From Hymenolepis diminuta (taxonomy: Eukaryota; Platyhelminthes; Cestoda; Cyclophyllidea; Hymenolepididae), in the NCBI GenBank assembly GCA_900708905.1, contig CAADRB010000031.1:2366377-2430376 (forward strand): a stretch of 64,000 bases of DNA. Direction: 5' to 3'. Positions 1-12,010 of this stretch are shown piece by piece (position 1 is the stretch's first letter; every line of letters starts with the position of its first letter). Under the pieces are notes generated by a model. That model saw nothing but the letters and a program-made list of their open reading frames with translations. It was not told the origin of the DNA and did not search any database. The translations under genes were made by a program, and so were the position numbers.

Positions 1-3000
1 AATCTTAAATTCCGCCTAAATTTCAGGCAATAAATAAAAGTGGGTTTGTTTCCAAATAAATGCCTTCCATTGATAGTGAAGTATTTTAAAATTGGCGAAC
101 AAAACATGTAAGAAATGAAAAATAAAAAATATATTTTACAAAAATTTCAGAATATTTTTCTATTACAAGAGTTCAAATGCAACCTAACAGTAAAAAATAT
201 TGAACTGTGAATTGGGAAATGTGGTTGAACAACAATAATTAATAAATAGTTAAACATACTTATTTTCTTTAATAAAATGAAAAAATCGTTCAGACCATAT
301 TTTAAAACAAACCTAAAAAGAAAATCCTTGATTAACTTAGAGAGGTTACACAAAATTTCGGATTCAAATTCCACTCCGACCTACACCATCGTAATAAAAG
401 AAAAAGGTCTTAAATATAGGGTTTATTTAACTTATCCCATTGTGCATGGAAATAGATTTAAAGTCTGCCTAAATCAAGGCTTTCAAGAGTAAAGCTCTTC
501 ATGACGGGGTAATTTTATTTTGAAAATGCTGATTTTGGAAACTCATAAAATCCCAATTTACTTTATTGATTTTATGCAGACTAGGCTTAGACACTAAAAA
601 ACTACCTATTATCAAATTACATATGGTTTATTTAAAAAATTCTACCCAGTATCATCTAGGCGCTTTTAGCAGTCTTGGAATAAAAATTTATGGAGATGGC
701 ATGACAAACCAATCAATTTAAGCAACTACTTCATAAGCTCTGAACATCGCAGGCTCGATATCATCCGGAGTGCTTAAGAGCAAATCATGAAATCCTACCT
801 TTTGGAAATTATTCAGTAAGATATACCTATTATGAAGCTGCATACAGTCAACTTAGAACGGAACTTAAGAGAGTTTCCCCCGCATCTCCATTACGTCAAC
901 TAGTAATGATTTACATTTATTAACTACTTTTCAGCTTAAATGAAAGGAATGTTAAAAAAAAACAATTTCGAGAATTCCCACTCCAATAAAAATAAAATTA
1001 CGTTAAATATTGACTAATATATTATTTCCAGTAATTTTGCGGAAATTACACTGAAAGAAAAACTATGTTGCCTAACATGTATGTTATGCAATATCAGGCA
1101 GTAATCGAATGGTTGCGCCATATAATACCTAATAAGGGGAGAAGAAAGTAAAATTAAAGGTTTAAAACCTAATTGCCACACCAAAGTAACAAGGTAAGGG
1201 CTTAAACTTTTTCACTTCCAATGTCCCTCTTCTAGGTCTTTCTACTTTAATGTGTTTTGATATTAATGTTTCCACATTAAAACCTTTTCCAAAAAACTTG
1301 ACTATAAAAGATGAACTTTTAAAAGATTTTCTCTAAATCTTTCTAGCAGAATTAATCCAATTTAGAAATATGACTCGTTAACAGAAGTGCAAAGACAAGC
1401 TAGACGCCTGAGTGGGGATTTCGGCTGAAACTGGTTCACACCACAATATATTCAAACATGAAATAAAATGTGCAGTTGGCTTATATTCAGTGATCTTCTT
1501 TTGAAGCTACTGAAGTAGAAAGAATGAAATATAGTGCAAATTCGATCACCGGTTGTATAATACTTGAACTGAAATGAACATTTAAATTTGCACGAACATT
1601 TCCAGTTGGTTTAAATTGATAATCTCTAGCCACTTGAACTACGTGAAGCTTACTTGAAAGCACCAATCACTATCATAATTTGTGTTTATCTCGCCATTCC
1701 ATATATACATATATATTTGCCGCAAATCTACAATTCATAAACCTCTGCTTATGCCAATTAATCGTTCCGTAATCGTAAAACAGAAATTATTTCAAACATC
1801 CAAACAGAAAAAAATTTAACGTTTTACCCTTTTTTAAAGAAACCAAAACGAACATTAGAAATTTGTGATTCTACAGTTTGATATGCACTTAAAACAATTC
1901 AAACCTAAGTTCCAACCAAAATTTTCATCTTTAGAAATCTCATGGAGAAAATATCTTGAGAACAACAAGGTATCAACCACAAATTGACCTGTGAAAAAAT
2001 TTTTGCTTTTTAGAGTCAAAAACTTGCAACTTAGCTTCCACTCTCAATTGAAGGCTGAAACCGGACTTTGATACGAAAGATAATCGATCTCCTTCTTCTA
2101 CAGATAAAATTGACTATGTTAACAGTACAGGATAAAATTTTGCTTAATAGTTACTTTATCTTAATTCCAAGAACAGTTAGGAGAATTATTCGGAACTTGC
2201 ACAGAGTCCTAATCTCCTTAGGATATGATGTAATAATTAATAATAATTCTCAAGTCTGTTTAAGAGAGCGTTCTCCAATGCTTATATCGGGGTAAAATGG
2301 TTCCCTAGTTGAGAACCATCCTCAACATAAGCCAGACTTTACCAGTGCGGTCGACCATTCCACTCACTAGGTGTGCGCCAATAGGAGTCGAACCCGTGAC
2401 CTCTGACAAACGCGCACGCTGACCAGTGTGCCACCGAAGTAGAACATAATATATTAATTCATACTTGAAAAATGACTGTTATAATGGAATATTTTTTCTG
2501 GTTTTTTATCTTAAACCATATTTTATACGGTAGATATTTTTTTAAGAAGCTTTATTCTTTCAAACTATCAACGTGATAAGTACAAAAAGTTCAAAGAGTA
2601 AAATCCATTAATAATTAATTTTTATTGAAAGAAATCTTGAAATTCAATTGAAATCAGTATTGCTATTAAGTTCTGAAGATAACTCTCAAAATTTCTCTTC
2701 GTAATAATAATTAACCTAATATGTTTATAAAATAATACTCTACATGACTCAGTTGTATTCATATTGGCTTTCGAATCCCGTACTAGTTTTTACCTTAAAC
2801 TAGCTCCTCCTTTATATGGTTGCGATTTTTTAGACAGAAGCAAAAACATAGACTAGTAGACAACAATAGCACCGACAGGGCGAGACACAAGGTCGCTCAA
2901 AGGAATTAATAGGGGCTAGTAAAAAAGCTCCTTCGCAGTCTAACGTGACGATAAAAGTGGTTTTTGAAGTGAAAATTTTCTAATTTCAAAAAGGAAATAA

Positions 3001-4091
3001 AACTAACATGTTGCTGACCTAGAGAATATGGTGAAAGAAAGCTCACAATTCTGAGTTGTGTAACTCAATTACCTGTTTATAGGGGAAATGCTATTAATAT
3101 CAAACAAGATAACATTGTGTCGCTGAGATAGATCAAATGAAATATATGCATTCTTTCAATTACAAAAACATATCATTCAGTAAAGGAATTCCCCTTATGA
3201 ATAATACACAATAATCAAATTGTGGAGTTAAGTGAAATCGTTTTAGTTGGGCAAACAAAAGCTAGAGAGATGGTAGGGCTCCTTTGACTTATCATGACAA
3301 CCTTCAATACAAACAATTAATTATATTAGTAAAGCGTAGAGAGAAAAAGACACTCTGGATGTGATAATAATAACAATAATAATAGGAAGGCGGCAAATTA
3401 CAAAATTTCAAGATATCTGGATGTTTCTAATTTTACACAAAGGAAGCCATCATCTATCTGACTGCCACCCTCAACAACTGATAAAATGACTGAAAATAAT
3501 TCTGATTAAATTTGATGATTAAATTTTACAACTAAACACAAATGATAGAAAAATACCAGCACACGACACCAGATTTTATCTGAATCATGTTGTGATATGA
3601 AGTTAATAATCAAATTTCTAAAATATTTCACGCTTGAAAACAAAATACCCATAGATTCGATGTTAAGATAAACCTGGAAACACACATAGAGATCGTTTGA
3701 GACTACTAATACAAAGTGGAGGAGATTCAAATATACAGTCTATTATACTTGAAATATACATATATACATTCTCTTAACCGTAATCTTCTATTAATGCAAG
3801 CGACCTGACTTTTTCTTTAATATTTATCCTTGGGTCAATACTTAGGACTGAAGAATGAATTACAAATATCTCGAACCAAACCCTCGTAAAAAATACGACC
3901 AATGTATTAGGTGAATCAAATAACGCATTTTATACTTTCTAAAAAATCAATGATTCATAAATATCTTAAGATTTTATTTACAAAATTAAAGAGCTATTCA
4001 AACAAGTACAAAAGTCTGTCATAAAAAATGAATTATCATATGAAAGTGAAATGAAATGACAACAAATGCAAACAAAGAATGAAGCACAAAC
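1..4091 (-). other. Presumed intron of the PKG gene, downstream of exon 2
   Basis: The PKG reading frame is interrupted at 4092 by a GTTTGT donor, and no continuation of the cyclic-nucleotide-binding domain could be found on the minus strand down to position 1. The stretch is AT-rich and carries only short random open frames. The one recognisable structure is a tRNA-derived SINE at 2301-2440. The next kinase exon is therefore inferred to lie beyond the left edge, unless it is a short exon I failed to see. Confidence 0.6.
2301..2440 (-). repeat. tRNA-derived SINE copy with intact A and B boxes
   Basis: Read on the minus strand, the element starts near 2440 with a tRNA-like head. An A-box match (TGGCACACTGG, 2433-2423) is followed by a perfect RNA polymerase III B box (GGTTCGACTCC, 2394-2384). 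A non-tRNA body containing GGCGCACACC and a GAGTGGAATGG segment follows. The same head and body recur, more diverged, at 13.9-14.3, 28.9, 29.5 and 51.5 kb. This is the best-preserved head in the window. It is not a tRNA gene: no acceptor stem or complete cloverleaf can be drawn. Confidence 0.75.
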
Positions 4092-4258
4092 CTGCAGTAA
4101 CGTAAAGCGCATCCCCTGGTTCACCCTCACGAATAATGAAACATCCCTTATTCACGCGTTTTTCGTACATGCAAAGAACAATTTCCTCTATCTGGCTCTG
4201 TTCCAAGTTATTAAGGAAGTCGTTGCTTGTAATCGCATTGTAAATCAACGAGCGGGAG
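4092..4258 (-). CDS. PRKG: cGMP-dependent protein kinase, exon 2 (start of cNMP-binding domain A)
   Basis: This exon continues the kinase begun at 11471. The acceptor CTTCAG ends at 4259. The split codon CAC AG|C joins the two exons as HYEKDH-SSRSL, and the frame then reads NDFLNNLEQSQIEEIVLCMY followed by FIIREGEPGDALYVTA. This matches the start of the first cyclic-nucleotide-binding domain of animal PKG (the NDFMKNLELSQIQEIV-type segment and the IIKEGD-type strand). The exon ends in phase 1 at a GTTTGT donor, just before the domain would continue. The second cNMP domain and the kinase domain are not in the window. Exon length (167 nt), phase and homology agree, so the call is secure although the gene is partial. 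Function from the family: a serine/threonine kinase activated by cGMP, involved in signalling and muscle or neuronal control. Confidence 0.93.
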
Positions 4259-7200
4259 CTGAAGGAGCAAATAAGTAAGCGTGTTAGAATCAAATCAATT
4301 GAATAATCATTAAGTTAACATTTATTTATTCATATCCAAATGGTAAAGTTAGGTTACAAGACATCAGAATAGCTGTCAATTTTTTTCGGAATTATTTGGT
4401 AATATTCTTCAGCAGTGATTAAAATAAATCCTCCAACTCAATTATACTTCCTCAGTAGACAAACTTATTGTGAAAGTATTCGTAAGTGAATATCAAAATT
4501 CAACATTCCCAATTGCATATGAATATTGAAAGAGGGAAATGCTTAGACATTGTAGAAGCGATATATATATATACCTATAATAGAAATGCATACAATATAA
4601 TAAAAATGCAAATAATTAAATCGCCACATGCATAAATGGGGTAGTTGCTGTAAAAACAATGACGGTTGAGCCGTGTCCCATCAGAATGTTATCTTTAATT
4701 ACTTACTAGCTAAGCAAAGAGTAATCTATCCCTAGAGCTTGTGAAAAGAATAGAATTTGATCAATTTTGAAATAAATGATGGCTAAGTTTAATAAACGAT
4801 GTAAAATGGTACAAAAATGTCGATACATATTCATTAATTAAATAAGGATCAAACTCCAAAAGATGAATGCCACCTTCCTCCCCCACTTTATTACTTGTAA
4901 CTCAAGCGTTTTCCTTTCGGATAAATAGATTTAATATCAATTTTATGAATAAACTGATGACTATCATTATGCATCTTCTGGTTGCTCAGTCGAAAGCGAA
5001 AAATGATTTTATAAATCTTCTGATTAAAAGAAAAGCTCCAGCTGATGGTCATGTAATACAAAAGATGAAGGTGGCGCTACTATCTGATATTTGTAACTTA
5101 GTCGATTCCGGTGTGAGTTTTCTTGGACAATACAACGGAGTTGAACAGGATTATAGAATACAAGATTCGGAAAATGTAAATAAATGCAAACCTTCACTCC
5201 AAAAACCAAGATCTTCTGCGAATTTTCCCACACATGTCTTGAAGGCTAAGCTCCAGCAAAATGGTTTGGAAATCTCGGAATGAAATTTTAAGGTTCAACT
5301 ATTGAAACTGCATGAACATTTTCGTGCTCATCGCCATTTTAAGTTTCGCTCTCCTTTAATAAAAAATAATGAATAAATAAATCCAGGTCGCATCTTAAAT
5401 ATGACATATCGTTCAAATGGACAAAATAAAAAATTCCGTCATTTACTGGTAATAAGAGAATTCTAAGGAAAACACCATATTTACGGCTGTGCATTTTCCT
5501 TGCGAGTTTTTTTCGACTCTACCTTAAATGCAGAAATCAGTAAAGATCTTAGATAGTCTGGTCTATTCAGACAGTCACTGTTGGCTGTCTATAAAAGCCA
5601 AACGAAATAGATCTCTGGACACAGACTCATTACTTACCTTCTAAACGCTACTTTATATTTTCCAGCCATTTATGCTTAGAGTACAGACCCTGTGTCTCCA
5701 GCCAAACCAAGCTTTCTCTGGGTAGCTTACTTCTATTGAAATCCTAGTTAGCAATAAGAAGCTTTAATGAAGCAGATCACTATTGAAAATCCCTCATCAC
5801 AAAATATTAATCAATGCATTTTACTTCAGTCTCATTTAAATACCATCCTAGGGCAGTACACACGGTCTTATTAGGTCGTAAAAGTTATTTTACCGTCGGA
5901 AATGCAGTATGCACCTAATTGTGTAACGGTATGTGTCTCTATCTAACATAAATTGGGGTGTTGTTAAGCCCCACCTAATGACGCAAAAAAAATTATATTT
6001 ACTTTTCCCTCAACACCACATCTAAAGGTCGATTTTGGGGTGTTATGTGGTGTTTCCCACAACTAAACCCTACGATTAAGTATCCTTTTGTTCAATTTCG
6101 TTGACTTCCAAAATATATCAATAAGCTGCAATTCTAGCATAAGCTAAGTCTTTGTGGCAATCGGATGATCGATATATCAAATGTTCAGACTAACTGTCCG
6201 CCTATTCCTCCGTTTTCTCTGAAAGCCGCTATGCCAATCATTAACAAATGGAGTTGTTAATGAGCCTAATTGAAAAAAGCTCTTCAGCTATTGGATTTTA
6301 CTAGAGTGGAAGGTCTAGCTAATTGGTTAGAGAATGAATGCTAGTGTATTTAAATGACCCTGAGAAATGAGCCAATGAAATGCAGCTTAAAGTATGCCAT
6401 TAAATTCCAATAATTGTGAATGTGGCCTAATTGGACTGAAAAACAAGGCAAATAATGGAAAATAATTTGTACTGATGTAAATTAAAGGGCAAATTAAAAA
6501 CATTTAAAAATGTATCTAACTGTATTTCAAGATATGGAATGTCCTTTTTCAAATGGCATGAAAAGTATATTTGCAATAATTAAATTCCAATTGCCTAAGT
6601 CAGTCAAATCTATTCCATAATAATTTTTAAAAAGTTTCAAATGAAAATAAATGGAATGCAATATTTCATGATGTTGTTTATATAAAATAAAAATACCTTT
6701 CTAATAACAAATATTCATATAAATGAAAGAAACAGGATATTTGTGAAAACAACGAGAGACCGACAAATTCTAAAAAACCATCTTGAAACTATTCAGAAGG
6801 GTTAGGTGTTCATAAGCATAATTAAATATTCCGTTCGGAAAACAAAATATCGATCACTGATTAATTCTAGTCATTAATATAGTTTATGAATGATGGATTT
6901 TATCTGGCAAAGATGCAAATCACAGCTCTTCAAAGTAACCATTCTGTACCTGTGATGATAGGAATTGTGCCACCACCCGTCTCAATCGTCTTATCTTAAC
7001 TAATCTCACATCGAAATTAACCTCTAAAGACTTCACTCACTACCCGATTTGCTGATAAAATTTCGCCTTTCAGGAAATGAAACTCCTACTTTATATTCCT
7101 CCTAAGTAAGTAAGCCATACATCTTGTCCTATTCATAATTATTAACTGAATAAAATAATTATTTTTCTATTAGCTGAACAAAATGAATTTGATTTACAAG

Positions 7201-7604
7201 TGATTATCGGAAAATGCTAACCAAGTACGGAAGATAATAAGTTAGAACCTTCTGAGTTTAAACAGCTTCAATCCGGCATCCATTAAAACGAACCAAGATG
7301 ACAGGTTTAGCATTAGTCTCGTCGAAATTGTTTATCAAGACGTTTGAATACCCATCAACAGAAAGAGCTAATGTGTAACTCACTTCCTCCCCGAGGGTGG
7401 ATATCAGGATGTATGACGCTTATGCGCTTATTAATAACTAAAACCCCCACAAAAACGCATGTCGCATCTCATTACTACCTAAACGCGCACACGGTGATTT
7501 AAATTAGACAAGGTTTACGTACACTTTTCACTGAGGTAAAAGTTCATCGAAACTCTGGACACAATATTAATTAAGAGGCAGAATCGAATATTCTTCGGTC
7601 TCCG

Positions 7605-8870
7605 GAACAGAATTCATAAAAATCTCTGAACGAAATAGGCTCTTCCGCTATTGCGTTATGCCACTATTGTTCTTCAACGATCTGTAAATGAATTTACATC
7701 ACTGACCCACCAAGCGAACCAATCAATCCCAAATATCCAAAGCTATAAATTAACTGTGGTACTTTACTAATAGAAGAAAGTGGACCTATAATTAAGCTAA
7801 AAGTCTTCCGTCTTCTTTCTATTTGACTTCAGCGGAAGTACACCAAGATTTTATAAATGGATACATATAGTTAGATAAGCAGCAGCTGTGCTGAATATTA
7901 CACCGTTCATAGAACAGAGTCCATAAACTTCTGAGGATGGAACTCATTTTTCGGAACTTGATATGGAAGATTACCATTCTTCCATACCCATATTATCACT
8001 ACTACATTGCTGGTCATCCAAACAATTAATCAATGTAATTTATGCAAAGTTGTGTACAAAGTCTTGTACTTTTTTACAGAAGGAAGAGAGGTCATCTTTG
8101 AGCCACAAATCTTCTGCCTTCCTCTTACCTGGCCTGAGTAACATAATGACGCCCTAGATCACAGAGGTGGACAGATTAAGCATTACCAAACCTTCGTATA
8201 TAGAATACAATCCATAAAATTCAGCGAAAGGATTTCGTTCCTTGGCATTGTAATCTTCCGCCTACTGTTCTTTCATATGCATGGCTAGGAACGAAGTATC
8301 CTAACTGCTAATAAAATAACTAACCAGGCTAACCCTATGTGCCTTCATAATAGGAAGACCAAAAATCATCATTGAGCTACAATTCGTCCGTTTTCTTCCT
8401 ACTGAATCTGAGCAACTATAACCAAAGTATTCTTCAGCGATAGTCTAGATTATATAGATGTCTGCGTACTATTTAACTCTGCAACACGTTCGTCCGCACA
8501 GCACAATGCATAAACTTCTATGAACGGAAATCATTCTACATTTTTATTTGATTCCCCTATGCTTAACAGAGGGAAAGAAATCTTTTCTTATATAACTGGT
8601 TAATCAAGTTAGCTAGACTAGACAATATTATATTACTGATAAAAGGAAGAAAAGTTGTCAGAAGCTTATAAGTTTTCCATAAATAATTAGTAATATCTAA
8701 GAGATGGTCTAGATTATATGAGTGACTGCAAGCCATTTCAAAATTTGAATCGAATAGAGATGCCCTCGAAAAACACATCCCACATAAAATAGACGCAAAG
8801 AAGAAAAATGTACTTTTGATTGGCTTTACCGCTGTGGAATTCCAGTACATTCCACAGCATTGTCAAAACA
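7605..8870. repeat. Degenerate tandem repeat, period about 295 bp
   Basis: The same landmarks recur in order with near-constant spacing. A CATAAA(A/C)TTCT-like block occurs at about 7613, 7921, 8212 and 8508. A GAGCTACAA-TC-TCCG-CTTCCT block occurs at about 7795, 8100 and 8370. A TCTAGATTATAT block occurs at 8443 and 8707, with a weaker form at 8150. Units are strongly diverged and contain indels. A single related unit lies at 36905-37010. Boundaries are approximate because the repeat was read by eye. Confidence 0.55.
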
Positions 8871-9539
8871 CGCTTTAAATCCACGCATGCCTTAGCTGAT
8901 TAGATATGACAATGCGAAAAATACCCACTCAGAGAGAAAACATGTAATTTTGAGATTGTGTAATTTTGATCGTTAAAAGCGTGTAGGAGAACAGATGTGT
9001 TTGTCGTGCCATACACAGCTTGGGCATACATATTGAGGTAATTAAAAGTGTGATTAAAAGGAGAAATGAGAAGAAATAAAAAAGAGACAATATGAAAAGA
9101 CTTGATCAGGGAAATGATCAGTCATCAAACAGTCAGTTGTTTTTTGACTTCCTTAAGACATAAGGTTCAGTCAAGAGAATACAATCATCTAAGATTAAAA
9201 CTTTTCGTATATACAAGATGACTGAAGTGTAGGTCTCCAGTAAAGATCGTCAGACTTTTAAGCGTTGATGGCCATGTTATCTTTTTGACGTGTCATGTAG
9301 TATACCAGCTGCAGCGGCGGTGAAGGGTCATTACATAATTATATGCTCAGCTCAGTACGAAGATAATCAAGAACTGTCATGTAAAATCCAAGGTTACAGA
9401 ACCCAGACCATTTGAGAAATTGGAGGCGGTAGAGAAATGAATTTTTAAGAACAAAATGTCCTAACCGCAACTGTAGATAAGTAAAAATCTTTTTTTTAAA
9501 AACTAAAACCTCAAATTTCCTTTTCTCTTCCTCTCAGTA

Positions 9540-9700
9540 AGGATTTTATGAATGCTTCCCACCCCCTCTTCTCCAGATCAATTCATCTCTCTGATATAAA
9601 CTTTCGTTCAAATAGACTAAATATAAGCGAATTTTTAGATATAAAGTAAATTTAAAATCAAATCTCATGCGATGCTGTCTGTTGTATATTCCTACCTTAT
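9540..9700. repeat. Relict interspersed AT-rich repeat (copy)
   Basis: A block containing ATGCTTCCCACCCCCTCTT, then AAACTTTCGTTCAAATAGAC, then a TCTGTTGTAT segment resembles the order of blocks at 37430-37560 (ATGCATCCGCCCCTCTTAA, AAACTTTCTGCTCAAATGGA, TCTGTTGTAT). A shorter version (CGTTCAAATGGACAAAATAA) is at about 5408. Three diverged copies suggest an old dispersed element. No coding content or terminal repeats are seen. Confidence 0.4.
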
Positions 9701-10746
9701 ACACAAATCTGATTAGAGATAAAATAAGTTAACTTTTAAAATAGACATTTCTCATTAATCCTGGATAATGAATACTGGTTCTATGAACGCACCGAATGCG
9801 AGCAGCTACTGTAAACTTTGTGAAATACAATTCTCAACATATTTGTAACATATACTAAGTGAAAGCTATAATCGATAGAAACCACAATTTATGCAAAATA
9901 AGCATGAATACGGGAGTGGCATCACCATGCAATTTTTAAACTTGACAGATAGTCGAAAATGTACGATTTTTCTACCTTCAGACTAATTAAAATTATTTTG
10001 TAATTTACATTATAATTTGTATTTTCATACAAATGAATGTAAATCTTTGCTCATGGAAAAATATAGTGCAAATATCTCGTGACAGCCTCAAACATCCAGG
10101 AAATAAAATCATATAACACTTTCCTTATGTTATATTTTAATAATCAAGCGCACTTTGTTTTAAATAAACGATTCATTTTGATCAAACAAACGAAATAAGA
10201 ATAAATTTCGAATGCCAGAGGCCATATTAAAAAATGTCAGACAAGGATAACATTGGAATATTTTTTTCAAATTGCAGTCCAACAATTAGCAAACACTTAA
10301 AATCAAATGCCAAATTCTACAGATTATAATCAGTCTTCTAGATTTCAAATTCATGCATCTACTATCCGACTATTCCATTACAAATAAATGAATTTTTGTG
10401 TAAAGGATCTGGTGAGTTCCACTATGCCCTGATCAGTGGATTCCTTGGGTACTATACGAGCTGGATGTGCTGTCGTATGCTCATTTTCCCAGATCAATCT
10501 AATGGTTAAAGAGCTTTGAAAACTGAAAATATTGCCACCAGAAATCCAAAAATCAAATTCTCAACTGTAAAATCTAAAAAAATTAGGTTGTATTGCGATG
10601 AATATATCCAAGAAGTAAAAGAGAACGATCTCTTCCTGCTCAAAAACTATACACCATTAATCTTGCCCATAGGTGCTTCCCCAAGATTAGAAAATGTAAA
10701 AAATATTCCCTTTGGGTAATAATAACAGTAAACGAGGAATACTAAC

Positions 10747-11471
10747 CTGTGATCTTTTTCGTAATGCACAAATCCAATATTAGCATTTCGGGAGACACTT
10801 TCACCACAAACTCCCTGCTTTTTGACACGTGCAAGTGGTCCTTGGGCTTGGGGTTGAGGAGAAGGCATCATGGGAATTTGAAGAGATCTTCCCTCTCCAT
10901 AATCTGTGGAGTCATTATTAACGCCGAAATTTATATTTCCATCGGCATTATTATTTGCAGCAGCAGCATGATTGGTATTATTTGTGGGAATATATTTCTG
11001 ATCCAGAACGGATCTCAACTGATCCACATCACGATTTCTGTCACCGACTAACCGTCGTAAACTCGTGACTTCTCCAGTTAAATGGGCAATCTGAGCATCT
11101 CGAATGGCTATCTCCTCCCGTAGTTGAGCTACGAGGTTCTGAATTGCCTCTATGGATTGTGGTTGCCCGTCAATGAGGACACAACCTGAAGAAGTGATAG
11201 GAGAGACTGCAGATCTTAGAACAGCCCCAACGGTTGTCAAGGGAGACCCTATTGACGCAGTTTGATGAGGAGGAATAGGAGGAGGGATCGTGTTATCATC
11301 CGCAGACCACCGAAGATTCAAATTTAAAGCAGACTGAGCAAATACAAGAGGGGAGGATCCCGTGGCGAGAAAATTGGGTGAAGAGGAAGGAGGAGGCGGT
11401 GGGTTAGGAGATTGTTGGTGTCTGTCTAGTAAAGCTGGAGCTTGATTGTCAAAGCTATTGTACGAAGCCAT
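10747..11471 (-). CDS. PRKG: cGMP-dependent protein kinase, exon 1 (N-terminal regulatory region)
   Basis: First coding exon, 241 codons plus two bases, ending in donor AG|GTTAGT. The ATG at 11471 (MASYNSF) is the first in-frame Met; upstream, a TTG and then an in-frame TAA follow at once, so the frame cannot extend. Residues about 20-35 are proline- and serine-rich. Residues about 107-158 form a heptad-rich coiled coil (IEAIQNLVAQLREEIAIRDA then a second LTGEVTSLRRLV stretch), the expected dimerisation helix. Residues about 172-185 are Asn/Ala-rich. At about 217-224, KKQGVCGE matches the autoinhibitory pseudosubstrate of PKGs (RKQ(A/G)(I/V)SAE type), followed by FVHYEKDH leading into exon 2. 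The long N-terminus resembles invertebrate foraging-type PKGs more than short vertebrate PKG I. cGMP-dependent kinase identity is firm; the exact paralog cannot be set from this part. Confidence 0.93.
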
Positions 11472-12010
11472 GTTAATAGTATCTTGATTCTTAGGCAAAA
11501 CTTAACAGATAAATTATCCAAGGTTATAAATCCATTCCAGAAAGAGAGGCGTCAAAATAATAAGCGTGTTTCAAAGCTGCATCATCTCAGCAGAGGCAAC
11601 AATAAGAAACGAAGTCAGCGTACGCATGCAAAGTGGAATGACGAATTGATTTACCGTGGCGCGTATGCCGGTAGAACCTTACATCTACGTCCCCACCAAT
11701 CAGTAACAAACTGGACAGTGATTGGATGGGATGTGTTGGCGAAGAGTTACTATTCGTTGGCGCAACCACGCGAGCACTTTAACAATGATGCGGAGCATGC
11801 TCGTTCTATTCGTGCACGCACAAAGATAAGTTTGGATTTTCACCACACGTGTTTCAAACCCTATCCTTATCCGACGCCGAATCAACAACAGAGACACTCT
11901 CGCTTACTGCCTCGAATCCCAGTGTTAGTGTACTGACTACTCCAACTTCTCTGTCGCGCCTCCCACTTAAACTAATTAAATAGTCGACATATATTGTAAC
12001 CAACGAAGTG
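11472..12010 (-). promoter_or_regulatory. 5' UTR and likely promoter region of the PKG gene
   Basis: The bases immediately upstream of the PKG start contain in-frame stops, so they are non-coding with respect to PKG. From about 11540 to 11950 the sequence is visibly richer in C and G, with many CG dinucleotides, than the surrounding AT-rich DNA; this is unusual here and typical of a conserved promoter or 5' exon. A 164-codon open frame on the plus strand covers the same bases but has no recognisable domain and probably reflects the base composition. No TATA box or initiator was identified with confidence. Confidence 0.4.

Larger units (their letters stand above)
4259..10746 (-). other. Intron 1 of the PKG gene (about 6.5 kb)
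   Basis: Bounded by donor GTTAGT (at 10746) and acceptor CTTCAG (at 4259) on the minus strand; joining the two sides restores the PKG frame. It contains a degenerate tandem repeat at about 7605-8870, relict AT-rich repeat copies near 5330-5460 and 9540-9700, and a short TA run at 4560-4574. A 138-codon plus-strand open frame at 4867-5283 has no recognisable domain and is not called as a gene. Confidence 0.8.

Noticed and set aside
2384..2433. A tRNA gene, suggested by the perfect B box
   Set aside because: No acceptor stem or anticodon arm can be drawn, and the head recurs with an attached body at several sites, as in a SINE.
11472..11498. Start of PKG at an upstream TTG, nine codons before the ATG
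   Set aside because: TTG is not a usual start in animals. An in-frame TAA lies two codons further upstream, so the ATG at 11471 is the first proper start.
11442..11936. 164-codon plus-strand open frame
   Set aside because: It overlaps the PKG start and GC-richer promoter on the opposite strand, has no domain, and can be explained by the base composition there.
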